Source: Methanosarcina thermophila TM-1 (GTDB lineage: Archaea > Halobacteriota > Methanosarcinia > Methanosarcinales > Methanosarcinaceae). From it: a stretch of 64,000 nt of DNA. Below, piece after piece: positions 43,368 to 53,089 of the stretch. The number at the start of each line of letters is the position of its first letter. Within the stretch, counting starts at the first letter, position 1. Under the pieces are notes generated by a model that made no database searches, was not told the origin of the DNA, and saw only the letters and a program-made list of their open reading frames with translations. The DNA lies in the NCBI RefSeq assembly GCF_000969885.1, contig NZ_CP009501.1, forward strand, positions 186,001 through 250,000, written 5' to 3'. A program made the translations under genes and the position numbers.

Positions 43368-45770
43368 CAGTTCTTTTTCTGTTTCCAGAACTTTAAGAGT
43401 GATTTTCATAACCGAATCAGGATTGAGCGAAATGGAGTCTATGCCTTCCCTTACAAGAAATTCCGCAATCTCAGGGAAGTCGCTCGGAGCCTGTCCACAA
43501 ATTCCGCTGTGCTTTCCATTCCGTTTTGCTCCCTGCACAGCCATTGACATAATCTTCATAACCCCTGGATCCCGCTCATCGAATTCTCCGGCAAGAAGTT
43601 CGGAATCTCTGTCAACTCCAAGGGTCAGCTGGGTCAGGTCATTTGAGCCTATGGAAAAGCCATCGAAAAACTCGCTAAACTCATCGATAAGGAGAACATT
43701 GTTCGGAATCTCGCACATAACATAGACCTGAAGTCCGTTTTCTCCTCTTTTGAGCCCATTTTTCTCCATTTCGGCAATAACCTTCCTTGCCTCTTCAACC
43801 GTCCTGCAGAAGGGAATCATAAGAATAAGATTTGTAAGCCCCATTTCATCCCTGACTTTTTTCATAGCTCTGCACTCAAGGGCATATCCCTCCCTGTAGC
43901 GTTCATCGAAGTAGCGGGAAGCTCCCCTGAACCCTATCATGGGATTGCTTTCCTCCATTTCGAAATAACTGCCCCCTATAAGGCTTGCATATTCATTGGT
44001 CTTGAAATCGCTCATACGGACTACAACAGGCTTCGGATAGAAAGCCGCAGCAATAGTCCCAACTCCCTGAGCAAGCTGTTCGACAAAGTAATCTTCTTTC
44101 CTGTAGCCCTGAGTAAGCTGTTCAATTTCCTGAAGGACTTTAGGGTCTTTGATCTTCTCAGGGTGCACAAGCGCCATAGGATGGATCTTTATATAGCTTG
44201 TAATGATGAATTCAAGCCTCGCAAGCCCTATCCCGTCGTTTGGGATCATGGAAAGACCAAAAGCCTCTTCCGGATTTCCCAGATTCATCATAATCTTGGT
44301 TTTCGGGCGTTTTATGTCTTTCAGGCTAAGAGTGTCTTTATGGAAAGGAAGAATACCGTCATATACAAGCCCATATTCGCCTTCGGCACAGCTCACCGTG
44401 ATCTCCCTGCCTGTCTCAAGCACCTCAGTTGCATTGCCTGCTCCCACAACAGCAGGAATCCCGAGTTCCCGACTGACAATAGCTGCGTGGCAGGTTCTTC
44501 CTCCTTTGTTTGTAACAATAGCAGCCGCGGTTTTCATTACAGGCTCCCAATCCGGAGTTGTGGTATCCGCAACCAGAATCTCCCCGGGTTTAAAAGAAGG
44601 CAGGTCTGAGATATCTGGAATTACATGCGCTTTTCCCGATGCAATCTTGTCGCCTACGCTCCTGCCCCTCACAAGGACTTTTGATCTTTTTTCAAGCACA
44701 TAGGTTTCAAGGACATCTTTGCTCCGCTGGGACTGGACCGTTTCTGGCCTTGCCTGCACTACGAAGAGTTCCCCTGTTATGCCATCTTTTGCCCATTCAA
44801 TATCCATTGGCCTGGGTTCCCCGAACTTTTCAGAGTAATAGTCTTCTATGGCTATTGCATACTCGGCAAGTTTGAGCACTTCGTCGTCATTGATACAGAA
44901 TCGCAGCCTGTCAGCCTCGGGAACCTCAACGTTGCGGGTAAGTATTTTGGAGCCGCCCTGGCCATAGATCATCTTGATTTCCTTGCTCCCTACCTTTTTC
45001 TGGATAATCGGTCTGTATCCTTTCCTGAATGTCGGTTTGAAGACATAGAACTCATCAGGGTTAACCTGCCCTTGAACGATATTTTCCCCGAGCCCGTATG
45101 CGCCTGTGATGAAAACCACGTCCCTAAAACCAGTCTCCGTGTCCAGGGTAAAGATAACCCCGCTGGAAGCCAGATCCGACCTGACCATCTTCATAATTCC
45201 TATGGAGAGAGCTACTTTAAAATGGTCAAAATTGTTGGTTACACGGTAGGAAATAGCCCTATCTGTAAAGAGTGAAGCAAAACAGCGGATACAGGCGTCA
45301 CGAAGCGCGGGATAGCCCCGGATATTCAAATAAGTCTCCTGCTGACCTGCAAAAGAAGCTGTGGGAAGATCCTCAGCCGTCGCTGAACTCCTCACTGCTA
45401 CATCCGTATCTTCCCCGTATTGCTCACAGAGGCGGTCGTAAGCGGCTTTAATTTCCTCCCAGAGGTCATCCGGGATTCCAGCCCCAAGAATTAGGTCTCT
45501 TGCAGCTTTTCCCCTTCTTGCAAGGTCTGCAATGTTTGAGGTATCGAGCCCTTCCATTGTTCTTTTAAGTTTATCCAGAATACCTCCGGCTTCAAGTGTA
45601 TGCCAGTAAGCATCAGCAGTAACTGAAAACCCGTTTGGAATCTTCACCCCCTTCTTGGTAAGCTCCCTATACATCTCCCCAAGCGAAGCATTCTTCCCGC
45701 CCACAAGCGGGATGTCATCAATCGTGGTCTCTTCAAACCAGCGGATGTATTTGTTTTCTTTCTCAAACAT
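43359..45770 (-). CDS. ppsA: Phosphoenolpyruvate synthase
   Basis: 803 residues, full length. Pyruvate + ATP + water gives phosphoenolpyruvate + AMP + phosphate, the first gluconeogenic step from pyruvate in methanogens. Seen: an N-terminal ATP-grasp domain (PLVGGKNASLGEMYREL, AVRSSATAEDLPTASFAGQQ), the phosphohistidine swivel GGRTCHAAIVSRELGIP near residue 427, and a C-terminal PEP-binding TIM barrel with GSNDLTQLTLGVDRDS and SGICGQAPS near 757. All key residues present. Divergent from agcS. Confidence 0.95.
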   Translation of the reverse strand: MFEKENKYIRWFEETTIDDIPLVGGKNASLGEMYRELTKKGVKIPNGFSVTADAYWHTLEAGGILDKLKRTMEGLDTSNIADLARRGKAARDLILGAGIPDDLWEEIKAAYDRLCEQYGEDTDVAVRSSATAEDLPTASFAGQQETYLNIRGYPALRDACIRCFASLFTDRAISYRVTNNFDHFKVALSIGIMKMVRSDLASSGVIFTLDTETGFRDVVFITGAYGLGENIVQGQVNPDEFYVFKPTFRKGYRPIIQKKVGSKEIKMIYGQGGSKILTRNVEVPEADRLRFCINDDEVLKLAEYAIAIEDYYSEKFGEPRPMDIEWAKDGITGELFVVQARPETVQSQRSKDVLETYVLEKRSKVLVRGRSVGDKIASGKAHVIPDISDLPSFKPGEILVADTTTPDWEPVMKTAAAIVTNKGGRTCHAAIVSRELGIPAVVGAGNATEVLETGREITVSCAEGEYGLVYDGILPFHKDTLSLKDIKRPKTKIMMNLGNPEEAFGLSMIPNDGIGLARLEFIITSYIKIHPMALVHPEKIKDPKVLQEIEQLTQGYRKEDYFVEQLAQGVGTIAAAFYPKPVVVRMSDFKTNEYASLIGGSYFEMEESNPMIGFRGASRYFDERYREGYALECRAMKKVRDEMGLTNLILMIPFCRTVEEARKVIAEMEKNGLKRGENGLQVYVMCEIPNNVLLIDEFSEFFDGFSIGSNDLTQLTLGVDRDSELLAGEFDERDPGVMKIMSMAVQGAKRNGKHSGICGQAPSDFPEIAEFLVREGIDSISLNPDSVMKITLKVLETEKELGP

Positions 45771-46115
45771 CTCCCAGAAATCCCCTTTTAAAATTATTTA
45801 CTGTAATGTAAAAGTGCGGCAACACATTTAAACTTTCATGTTAAATTTATAAACCTCGGCTAAGGTCAGGACGTTCCCTATAAAATCCAATTTCCTAATC
45901 GCATGTTTGATACTATCAATGTATTAATGTTCCAAATATATTTATGCGCTAATCAAAGAAATGAGTTTCCTGCCTTGTGAAAGTTAAAAAATGTTCATTC
46001 TCATCGCTTTTCAAATTCTGAATTATGGACATCAAGGTTTAAGATCATCCCTGAACAAATACTGAACCAAAGCTATTTTTTCTAAAACTGTTTCCTTGCT
46101 TATGGGGCTAGCTTT
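45771..46115. promoter_or_regulatory. Divergent promoter region of ppsA and agcS
   Basis: 345 bp. Both starts face outward, so both promoters lie here; AT-rich elements occur near 45840-45850 and 45935-45950. No operator pattern recognised. Confidence 0.4.
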
Positions 46116-47516
46116 ATGGAACTGGCAGGTATCGACATATTTGATATTCTTACAGCGATAGACCAGTTTATCTGGGGACCACCACTTCTGATTTTGCTTG
46201 TGGGGACCGGAATTTTCCTGACATGGAAACTCGGGATGATCCAGGTGTTCAGGCTTCCCCTTGCACTCAAATATGTTTTAAACTCAAGAAAAGCTGAAAT
46301 TGGAGTGCAGGGGGATGTTTCGAGCTTTGCAGCGCTCAGCACTGCGCTGTCCGCAACTATAGGGACTGGGAATATAGTCGGGGTTGCAACTGCACTAAAA
46401 ACCGGAGGTCCGGGAGCTCTTTTCTGGATGCTTTTTGCAGCTTTTTTTGGAATGGCAACCATGTATTCCGAATCCCTGCTTGCAGTCAAATACAGGACTG
46501 TGGATGCAAACGGGCAGATGTCAGGAGGACCCATGTATTATATCAGAGACGGGCTGAAGGAAAAAAAGTACAGCCGCGTTCTTGCATCTGTTTTTGCTTT
46601 CTTTGGAGTAAGTGTATCCCTTTTCGGGATAGGTATTTTTCCGCAGGTAAATGCCATAGTCGATTCAGCAAGGATTGCCTTTGATATTCCTGAAGTCCTG
46701 AGTGCGGCTGTAATAAGCCTGCTTGTAGCATTTGTCACGCTCGGCGGGATCAGGAGAATTGCAGCCGTAGCCCAGTTTTTAGTGCCTTTCATGGCAGCAG
46801 GCTATGTACTGGGCTGTGTGTTAGTTATAGGGTTAAATCTTGAAAAAGTTCCTGAAACCCTTGCCCTGATAATAAGCTCCGCATTTACAGGAACTGCTGC
46901 ACAGGGCGGCTTCCTTGGGGCAGGGGTGATGCTTGCAATAAGAATAGGAATTGCTCGGGGGGTTTTCTCAAACGAATCAGGACTTGGGAGTGCCCCTATA
47001 GCTGCCGCGGCTGCAAAGGTAAAAGAGCCAGCCAGACAGGGTCTTATTTCCATGACAGGAACTTTCTTTGATACCTTTATCATCTGCCTCATGACCGGAA
47101 CAGTACTGATTATAACGGATTCCTGGAAAGGCGAACTTGCAGGTGCCTATATGACAAGCTACGCTTTTTCGACCGTACTCTCAGAAATCGGAAGCTATAT
47201 CGTAACAGTCGGGCTAATTTGCTTTGCCTTTACAACTATTCTAGGATGGAATTACTATGGCGAGCGCTGTACGGAGTTTCTCTTCGGGGTAAAAGGAATT
47301 CTCCCTTACAAGCTAGTTTATATCCTTATTGTCGCCTCAGGCGCTTTCCTGACTCTCGATGTCATCTGGGTGCTTGCAGACATCGTAAACGGTCTCATGG
47401 CAATTCCAAACCTCATTGCCCTGCTGGCTCTTCGGAAAGTAATTGCCTCCGAAACCAGGCAGTATTTTAAGAAGCTGGAAGCTGAAACCTCAAACACGAC
47501 TAAGGTATCGAAATAA
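46116..47516 (+). CDS. agcS: Sodium:alanine/glycine symporter, AGCS family
   Basis: 466 residues, about 11 membrane spans. Seen: WGPPLLILLVGTGIFLTWKL at the start, ALSATIGTGNIVGVATALKT GGPG near 73-95 (the AGCS signature), MSGGPMYYIRDGL near 134-146 and VFSNESGLGSAPIAAAAAK near 277-295. Na+-coupled alanine or glycine uptake. With ala at the left edge it could support alanine metabolism, but the genes are 45 kb apart. A dispersed repeat with an insertion sequence follows. Confidence 0.9.
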   Translation: MELAGIDIFDILTAIDQFIWGPPLLILLVGTGIFLTWKLGMIQVFRLPLALKYVLNSRKAEIGVQGDVSSFAALSTALSATIGTGNIVGVATALKTGGPGALFWMLFAAFFGMATMYSESLLAVKYRTVDANGQMSGGPMYYIRDGLKEKKYSRVLASVFAFFGVSVSLFGIGIFPQVNAIVDSARIAFDIPEVLSAAVISLLVAFVTLGGIRRIAAVAQFLVPFMAAGYVLGCVLVIGLNLEKVPETLALIISSAFTGTAAQGGFLGAGVMLAIRIGIARGVFSNESGLGSAPIAAAAAKVKEPARQGLISMTGTFFDTFIICLMTGTVLIITDSWKGELAGAYMTSYAFSTVLSEIGSYIVTVGLICFAFTTILGWNYYGERCTEFLFGVKGILPYKLVYILIVASGAFLTLDVIWVLADIVNGLMAIPNLIALLALRKVIASETRQYFKKLEAETSNTTKVSK

Positions 47517-47524
47517 ACTGTTGC

Positions 47525-47608
47525 ACTGCGACCGCTGAGCCACAACCCTTTTACGAAAAGGCTTGACCGCAAACTTTTTAGAAAAAAGTTTGATCAAAAA
47601 CCTTTTGA
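47525..47608. repeat. Dispersed repeat, left part split by the insertion sequence
   Basis: AACCCTTTTACGAAAAGGC and AACTTTTTAGAAAAAAGTTT foldbacks, then TTGATCAAAAACC: the same series of imperfect hairpins as in part B. It continues after the insertion sequence at 48618 and reaches the GGCGTGGTCAAGC block, so the element was interrupted by transposition. Confidence 0.65.
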
Positions 47609-48538
47609 GGGCTCTGTAGAAATCCTTAATTTAATCCATAATAATTGTATTACTTTTTTGTTTATATTATAGACTATTAGTTTAACTTTTACTTCTTTTA
47701 CTTGATTTCTAACCTTTCTTGCTCTTAATGTTTCTCCAAATTTTCTTTTTACAACAGATATTATTGTCTCTACTATATTCCTTCTATTGTATTTGATCTT
47801 ATCAAAGTCTTTGTTTAATTGTTTTCTATATTTTCCGTTTATTCTCTTTCTTTTTCTTTCTCTCAAAGGTACTATTGAATCTGCTTTTATCTCTTCTCTT
47901 ATTAGAGTATGAATTTCTTCGGAATCATATCCTTTATCCATCACATAACATTGAGACTTTCTTGACTTGTTTGATTGTCTTATCAGAGTCTTTGCATGCT
48001 TGACATCATGATCTGTTTTTTGGCTAATTTTCCATCCTAATATTACTTTTTTAATAGTGTCTACTGATATTGAAGTTTTAAGGAAGCTCCTTCGGAGCTT
48101 CCCTGTTCTCTTAGAATAATAATGACTTGCATAAGAACTCGTAAATCCTGTTGCATCAATTGCCGTAATGAGAACTTTTTCTCCATGTGAGTAAAATAGT
48201 TTTAGAGTTTTTGACAAAATTAGGTTAAACAATGAAGAGGGAATTCTGGACACAAACTTTTGAAGAGTAGTGTAATGAGGAACCTTATCAAGGTCAAGTT
48301 TTTCCTTTATACTGTTCATGAGGTCAACAAGTTCTACAAAGTCACGGTAGTCTGTACTTATATACTCCTTCAATAAAACAAGAACAAGAAGCTGATGTTG
48401 AGTATAAACACGTTTGGAATATTTGCAGGAGTAAAGGTTCAGTCTGGAAGACTGAACCGTTTTAAGACTGAGATCAATAAATTTAATATACTTATTTGAT
48501 GACAATAGCAATTGCTCCTTTGTTTTTTGTGTGGACAA
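47594..48538 (-). CDS. IS5/IS4-type DDE transposase
   Basis: The frame runs to a TAA just beyond the left inverted repeat and uses TTG; likely starts are TTG at 48538 or, nearer AGGAG, TTG at 48511/48505. Catalytic residues: ITAIDATGF (first Asp), CYVMDKGYD (second Asp), and [19 protein letters not shown] (Glu, with the conserved R...E). About 305-314 residues, complete, so probably active. Because the stop is outside the IS end, the last residues (STEPSKGF) derive from the repeat and flank. Confidence 0.9.
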   Translation of the reverse strand: MSTQKTKEQLLLSSNKYIKFIDLSLKTVQSSRLNLYSCKYSKRVYTQHQLLVLVLLKEYISTDYRDFVELVDLMNSIKEKLDLDKVPHYTTLQKFVSRIPSSLFNLILSKTLKLFYSHGEKVLITAIDATGFTSSYASHYYSKRTGKLRRSFLKTSISVDTIKKVILGWKISQKTDHDVKHAKTLIRQSNKSRKSQCYVMDKGYDSEEIHTLIREEIKADSIVPLRERKRKRINGKYRKQLNKDFDKIKYNRRNIVETIISVVKRKFGETLRARKVRNQVKEVKVKLIVYNINKKVIQLLWIKLRISTEPSKGF

Positions 48539-48617
48539 AAAAATTAAGGAGCATTTTTACAATTTTATTTTTATAATTTTTGGGTAAAAACAGAATTTAG
48601 AGGATTTCTACAGAGCC
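47610..48617. mobile_element. IS5-like insertion sequence, 1008 bp
   Basis: Perfect 16-bp terminal inverted repeats: GGCTCTGTAGAAATCC (47610-47625) and GGATTTCTACAGAGCC (48602-48617). An 8-bp direct repeat CTTTTGAG flanks it (47602-47609 and 48618-48625), the target duplication. It carries one transposase gene on the minus strand. The 8-bp duplication fits the ISH1-type branch of the IS5 family (inference). Intact ends, duplication and frame suggest recent insertion, into a dispersed repeat. Confidence 0.92.
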
Positions 48618-48731
48618 CTTTTGAGAAAAGGTTTTATCGAAAATGACATGACGGCGTGGTCAAGCGGCGCAACGCTTGGTGATAAACCGGCGCAACGGTT
48701 TCGGTCAAGCTCTTTTTTTCAAAAGGCTTAT
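48618..48731. repeat. Dispersed repeat part B, right part
   Basis: After the 8-bp duplication CTTTTGAG comes AAAAGGTTTT and then the GGCGTGGTCAAGCGGCGC block (48651-48710), nearly identical to 1295-1352. It ends with a TTTTTTTCAAAAGGCTT foldback. Confidence 0.8.
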
Positions 48732-48804
48732 TAGAAAAATACAACATGTCAGAGATTGCAAATAAAGTGCAAACATTATAAACCAGGTATTAGGACTGTT
48801 ACCT

Positions 48805-50181
48805 ATGAAGCTCTCCTATCCAGAGAAAGGTTCCTGCCCCGGGAAAAAGAAGCATAAACTGATATATCAAGTGCCGGCAAAAAGAGGATCGGTAGATAAT
48901 GAAAAGCTGAGAGACAGAAAATCTGTGTATAAAATGCCTGTAAATAAAACACAGGCATCAGCTCTTCGTTTTGCAGTTGCCGTGTTAATAATATCTGTCT
49001 TTTTGACAGGCTCAGCATCTGCAGTTGTAGTGTCCGGAAGTACACAGCTTGGAGTTGAGGTATCTGAGATCACTCCCAACCCTGCAAGGCCGGGTGAAGA
49101 CCTGCTCATAAGGATCAATATACAGAATATCGGAGATGATCCTGCAGAGGACGTGATAATAGGGATTGAAGAAATTCCTCCTTTCGTTTTTAAGTACAGC
49201 ACGTCAGAAGTGTACGGCTCCGGGACTAACATGGAGCGAACCTTCCAGATTCAACAGATACGGCAGCGTTCCAAAGTCGAACTGAACTTCTATTTCAGGG
49301 TGGACCCGGAAGCTCAGTCCGGAATTTATCAGTTGGAATTTACTGTCAAGGACAAGGGCGGTACAAGTTTTTCGAGAAGAATTCCGATCAGGGTGGAAGG
49401 AAATCCTGACCTTGTGCTTACAGGCACTGAAATTTTTCCTGCAAACGGAGATAATTACTCTTCGGGAGCCATAGTTCCGGGACAGGAGTTTTACCTCAGG
49501 ACAACTGTTAAGAATGCAGGAAATGGGGACGCGAAAAATGTCAGGGTAATGATTAACCTCAATAACTCCTCGCCTTTGATCCCGCTGGAAGATAATGTCC
49601 GTTTTTTTGAGAATCTTAGTGCAGGCAGTTCCGAAAACCTGTCGTTTAAGCTTTTGCTCGGCAGCAATGCCGATGTGCAGCCCTACAGGATCCCCCTGCG
49701 AATAACAGCCTCGAATAACACCGATACCTTCCAGATAGACAAGGTTCAGGAAATCGGGATTAACGTGCTTAACCGGGCGAAAATCGATGTCTCAAGCCTG
49801 AAATTCGATTCTGGCATGCCTGTGAGAGGGCAGCAGGTGTCCATGACTGTCAGGCTTGAAAATGTTGGAGAAGGGGAAGCCCGTTCAGTTAAAGCAAGGC
49901 TTGAAGGGCTTGAAGGTTCAGGAAGTACTGCCGCCTTCCTTGGACGCCTGGATAAGAATGACGATGCCCCTGCAGTTTTTACCTTTACCCCTGAAAAAGC
50001 AGGTGAGCAGGAAGTGACGCTGCTAGTTGAGTATGAGGATGACTTTGGTAAACATCAGCTTAGCGAAGATCTTACATTCAATGTGGAGAGCCAGAATGGA
50101 AACATTCTTCCGCTTGTGCTCGGAGCAGTCCTCATTCTTGCAGCTATAGTTTTTTATATGAAAAAGAAAGGCAAAATCTGA
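48805..50181 (+). CDS. Surface protein with CARDB-like repeats, COG1361 type
   Basis: 458 residues from ATG at 48805, or about 415 from the ATG at 48934 that directly begins the signal-like ALRFAVAVLIISVFLTGSAS. The mature part has about three immunoglobulin-like CARDB/S-layer domains, each with NxGxxxAxxVxVxI patterns (for example NIQNIGDDPAEDVIIGI and TVKNAGNGDAKNVRVMI), followed by LPLVLGAVLILAAIVFYM and KKKGKI as a C-terminal anchor. No PGF motif. It heads an operon with permease and ATPase genes, so it is likely the extracytoplasmic partner of that transporter. Confidence 0.82.
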   Translation: MKLSYPEKGSCPGKKKHKLIYQVPAKRGSVDNEKLRDRKSVYKMPVNKTQASALRFAVAVLIISVFLTGSASAVVVSGSTQLGVEVSEITPNPARPGEDLLIRINIQNIGDDPAEDVIIGIEEIPPFVFKYSTSEVYGSGTNMERTFQIQQIRQRSKVELNFYFRVDPEAQSGIYQLEFTVKDKGGTSFSRRIPIRVEGNPDLVLTGTEIFPANGDNYSSGAIVPGQEFYLRTTVKNAGNGDAKNVRVMINLNNSSPLIPLEDNVRFFENLSAGSSENLSFKLLLGSNADVQPYRIPLRITASNNTDTFQIDKVQEIGINVLNRAKIDVSSLKFDSGMPVRGQQVSMTVRLENVGEGEARSVKARLEGLEGSGSTAAFLGRLDKNDDAPAVFTFTPEKAGEQEVTLLVEYEDDFGKHQLSEDLTFNVESQNGNILPLVLGAVLILAAIVFYMKKKGKI

Positions 50182-50225
50182 GACGTGGAATTAAAAAAGC
50201 TGAAAAGCTGAATTAACCTTAAAGG

Positions 50226-51440
50226 ATGCCTGTTATGCTCGAAAAAATGAGAGTCTCCTTCTTTCTTGCCAGCCGCTCCATAATCAGGGGTAATAAAGGG
50301 ATTACGATCTTTACGGTCTTTGTCCTGACCCTGATCTTTGTGCAGCTTGTGCTCTTTTCAACCATACTTGCAGGAGTTACGGCACAATTCAACAAGCTCC
50401 TTGTAGACTTCCAGACTGGAGACATTGTAATCGAACCCAGAGAAGAGCAAAGATATATTGAAGACGCTTCAGCTATGCAAAGAAAGATAGAGAGTTTACC
50501 TGAGGTCACAGGGACTTCTGCTCGTCTGAAGTCATCGGGCTCCTTCCGCTACAAGGGAAAAGAAATGGGAGCTACTGTGTACGGCGTAAACCCGACGGAT
50601 GAGAGCTTTGTCACGGGGCTTGAAGGAGCTATGATAAGTGGAGAATTCTTAAGCAAATCAGATAGGGGCGAGATCATACTGGGCAGGGAAGTTTCAGGAG
50701 GCTTTGGAGGCCTGATGGAATCTCGTTCCCTTGGGGGTGTAGAAGTCGGAGACAGGGTTGAGGTTACAATCCAGGGCAAAACTAAAGAGTTCAGGGTTAA
50801 GGGAATCTACAGCACTCTCTTTTTTATGATCGATGCTGGTGCCTATATAACCAGAGCTGACATGGAGGAAATGCTCGGTATAGAGAACCAGGGTCTGGCT
50901 CAGGAAATTGCTGTCAGGACTATCCCAGGTACGGACGAGGCTGTAACCCGAGAAAAACTCCTTTCTCTTGGGATAGGAGAAAATGTCCGTACCTGGAGGG
51001 AATTTGCCGGTATACTGGGCATGATAGAAGACACCCTGGGAATGGTCAGGAATATTATGAACTTGATAGGTCTACTGATAGCTTTTGTTATAATTTTTGT
51101 AGTTATCTACGTCAATATTGTAAATAAAAAAAGACAAATAGGCGTTCAGAAAGCTATAGGGATCGAGCAAAACGTAATAATAGCTTCCTTTGTCCTTCAG
51201 GCAATGCTTTATGCAGGTGCGGGTGTGATTTTTGGTTATATACTGATGAATTATGGAATCGTCCCGTACACGGTTTCCCATCCTCTGCAGGTTCCAGCAG
51301 GAGCGATCAGTTTGGAGCTGGATAGCCTTGAAGCCTTAAATCGCGCTATACTACTTTTCCTGGCTTCCGTTGTGGGTTCTGTAATCCCTGCATATAGACT
51401 GGCAAATAAAAACCTCCTGGAGCTTATCTGGGAGAAATGA
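50226..51440 (+). CDS. ABC transporter permease, MacB/FtsX-like
   Basis: 404 residues. N-terminal helix (FTVFVLTLIFVQLVLFSTIL), a large extracytoplasmic domain (about 55-270), and a C-terminal FtsX domain with three helices including NIVNKKRQIGVQKAIGI and VVGSVIPAYRLANKNLLELI. Same architecture as the permease at 4897, though not close in sequence. The start has AAGGATG context. The ATPase gene overlaps by regulatory spacing (17 bp), giving a complete transporter with the surface protein upstream. Confidence 0.88.
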   Translation: MPVMLEKMRVSFFLASRSIIRGNKGITIFTVFVLTLIFVQLVLFSTILAGVTAQFNKLLVDFQTGDIVIEPREEQRYIEDASAMQRKIESLPEVTGTSARLKSSGSFRYKGKEMGATVYGVNPTDESFVTGLEGAMISGEFLSKSDRGEIILGREVSGGFGGLMESRSLGGVEVGDRVEVTIQGKTKEFRVKGIYSTLFFMIDAGAYITRADMEEMLGIENQGLAQEIAVRTIPGTDEAVTREKLLSLGIGENVRTWREFAGILGMIEDTLGMVRNIMNLIGLLIAFVIIFVVIYVNIVNKKRQIGVQKAIGIEQNVIIASFVLQAMLYAGAGVIFGYILMNYGIVPYTVSHPLQVPAGAISLELDSLEALNRAILLFLASVVGSVIPAYRLANKNLLELIWEK

Positions 51441-51456
51441 GACTGAGGTGAAAAAA

Positions 51457-52215
51457 ATGGAATCTCTGACAAAAGCCGGAATTGTGCCTGAAAAAGAAAA
51501 GGAGGGTAAGATTATAACCCAGAACCTTAACCTACCTGCACAGGTTCCGATCATTGAGGGCATCAATATAGTGCGCACCTTCAGAATGGGGGAGGTTCAG
51601 GTTCGAGCCCTGCGCGGCGTAACTGTAAGAATTATGCGCGGAGAATTTATTGCAATCATGGGACCCAGCGGCTCAGGGAAGACAACCCTTTTAAACCAGC
51701 TTGGCTTGCTTGATACTCCAAACTCGGGAAAAGTCATTATAGAAGGCACAGATACCTCTCGCATGTCCGACAGCGAGAAAGGCAAATTCCGGCTGAATAA
51801 CCTGGGTTATGTCTTTCAGGATTATGCCCTTCTTCCCGAACTCAATGCTTCGGAAAATGTCTATATCTCCCTCATGATGCAGGGAAAGAGTAAAGCCGAA
51901 TGCGAAGCCGCAGCCGCAGAAATCCTTACCGCAGTTGGCCTTGGAGACCGCCTGCAGCAGCTTCCTTCCAAAATGAGTGGAGGTCAGCAACAAAGAGTTT
52001 CAATAGCCCGGGCTCTTGCCCACTCCCCAAGAGTCCTTTTTGCAGATGAGCCCTGTGCCAACCTGGACTCCCAAACTTCAAAGGAAGTCCTTGACCTCTT
52101 TAAAAAATTCAACCTGGAACAGGGGCAGACCATTGTAATGGTTACCCATGAAGAATGGCATGCTGATTATGCTGACAGGATAATAAGGTTGAAAGATGGA
52201 CTAATTCAAGAGTGA
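51457..52215 (+). CDS. ABC transporter ATPase, LolD/MacB type
   Basis: 252 residues from ATG at 51457, 4 nt after GAGGTGAAA; an upstream GTG in frame is the ribosome site itself. Walker A GPSGSGKTTLLNQLGLLD near 69-86, Q-loop NLGYVFQDYALLPELNA near 113-129, signature LSGGQQQRVSIARALA-like (MSGGQQQRVSIARALA near 175), Walker B VLFADEPCANLD and the H-loop MVTHE. A 35-residue N-terminal extension precedes the fold. Energises the permease at 50226. Confidence 0.93.
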   Translation: MESLTKAGIVPEKEKEGKIITQNLNLPAQVPIIEGINIVRTFRMGEVQVRALRGVTVRIMRGEFIAIMGPSGSGKTTLLNQLGLLDTPNSGKVIIEGTDTSRMSDSEKGKFRLNNLGYVFQDYALLPELNASENVYISLMMQGKSKAECEAAAAEILTAVGLGDRLQQLPSKMSGGQQQRVSIARALAHSPRVLFADEPCANLDSQTSKEVLDLFKKFNLEQGQTIVMVTHEEWHADYADRIIRLKDGLIQE

Positions 52216-52850
52216 GTATTCTTCACAAGCTTGGGTGTCAACATAAACTGGATGTCCTATATAACACTGGACTTTGAATAAGATCAATATATGTACCAGG
52301 ATCTATTAGGGAAGTCAAAGATACATATTGATTTGCTGGTACCATGCCAGCAACCACAGTGAAGAGGTCTTTGAGCTCTCAAATGGCTGCAGAAAATATT
52401 GCACCTGACATGTTACACATTCTAACATATCGAAGTGCAAATATTCTATTCCCCGTAACTTTGCTCTAATACTCCCTCATCTTCTGAACAGCCGTGAAGT
52501 TAAGTGTGTTTCGCCCTTCAGCGCAAAGTTGATGCCAGACTTACCAAGCACCACCTGTAAGTTCCATCCGAAATGAGCCAAGAGCCTTGCTGGAGTCAAA
52601 CCCGGCTATATCCCCAATAGGGAATAGGATGTATGAATCTTATTAACCCCGGCTATCCTGAAACCAGTTTCAAGTGTTTAATAGTTGAAATTTTTTCATC
52701 CGGTTTAGTGCACAATTCGTGTAATAATATCACCATTAGATCAATGATATAAGCATTAAATCATTGGACTAAGGTTAGAAAGGTATACAAAAAAAGATAA
52801 ATGAAACAATATTAACAGTTAAAAATATTATATATAATAAATGCATAGTA
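52216..52850. other. Gene-free region with broken coding-like traces
   Basis: About 630 bp after the ATPase. On the plus strand a frame with coding-like words (CKYSIPRNFALILPHLL, REVKCVSPFSAKLMPDLP) is broken by stops and shifts, with no match I recognise. It could be a decayed gene. Near 52824-52834 lies the TATA box of the RNA that follows. Confidence 0.35.
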
Positions 52851-52854
52851 TAAT

Positions 52855-53058
52855 CTGCGTTCTCATCTCTTTAATACCCCACTAGCAAATAACACCTACT
52901 TCAAGACATTACTCCACTGTAAAGGGATAAAAAGAGAAACTCACACCCCAGAATTAATAATACCTCAATACCTCTTCCCCAGCTATAAAAAGTGAGTCTC
53001 TTGAACACTGTTCGGAACTCCCAGGATTTTAGGTGAGAACGCTACCTCTCTTTTTTTT
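52855..53058 (+). ncRNA. Structured RNA candidate, copy 1
   Basis: A TATA-like TTAAAAATATTATATAT (about 52818-52834) precedes GCGTTCTCATC (52857-52867), which pairs with GGTGAGAACGC (53032-53042): 11 pairs with one G-U. Inside, AAGAGAAACTCAC (about 52936) pairs with GTGAGTCTCTT (about 52992), and GTTCGGAACTCCCAG lies near the 3' end. A T run follows (53051-53058). Copy 2 at 53.47 kb shares the promoter, the closing helix and the GTTCGGAACTYCCAG box. No protein frame. No known family recognised. Confidence 0.75.
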
Positions 53059-53089
53059 AAAGAAATTTTAGAATCCTCAAGATAAACTG

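Noticed and set aside
52216-52850. Group II intron or transposase remnant
   Set aside because: No domain V-like hairpin, no catalytic motif, and no inverted repeat ends were found; only vague coding-like traces.
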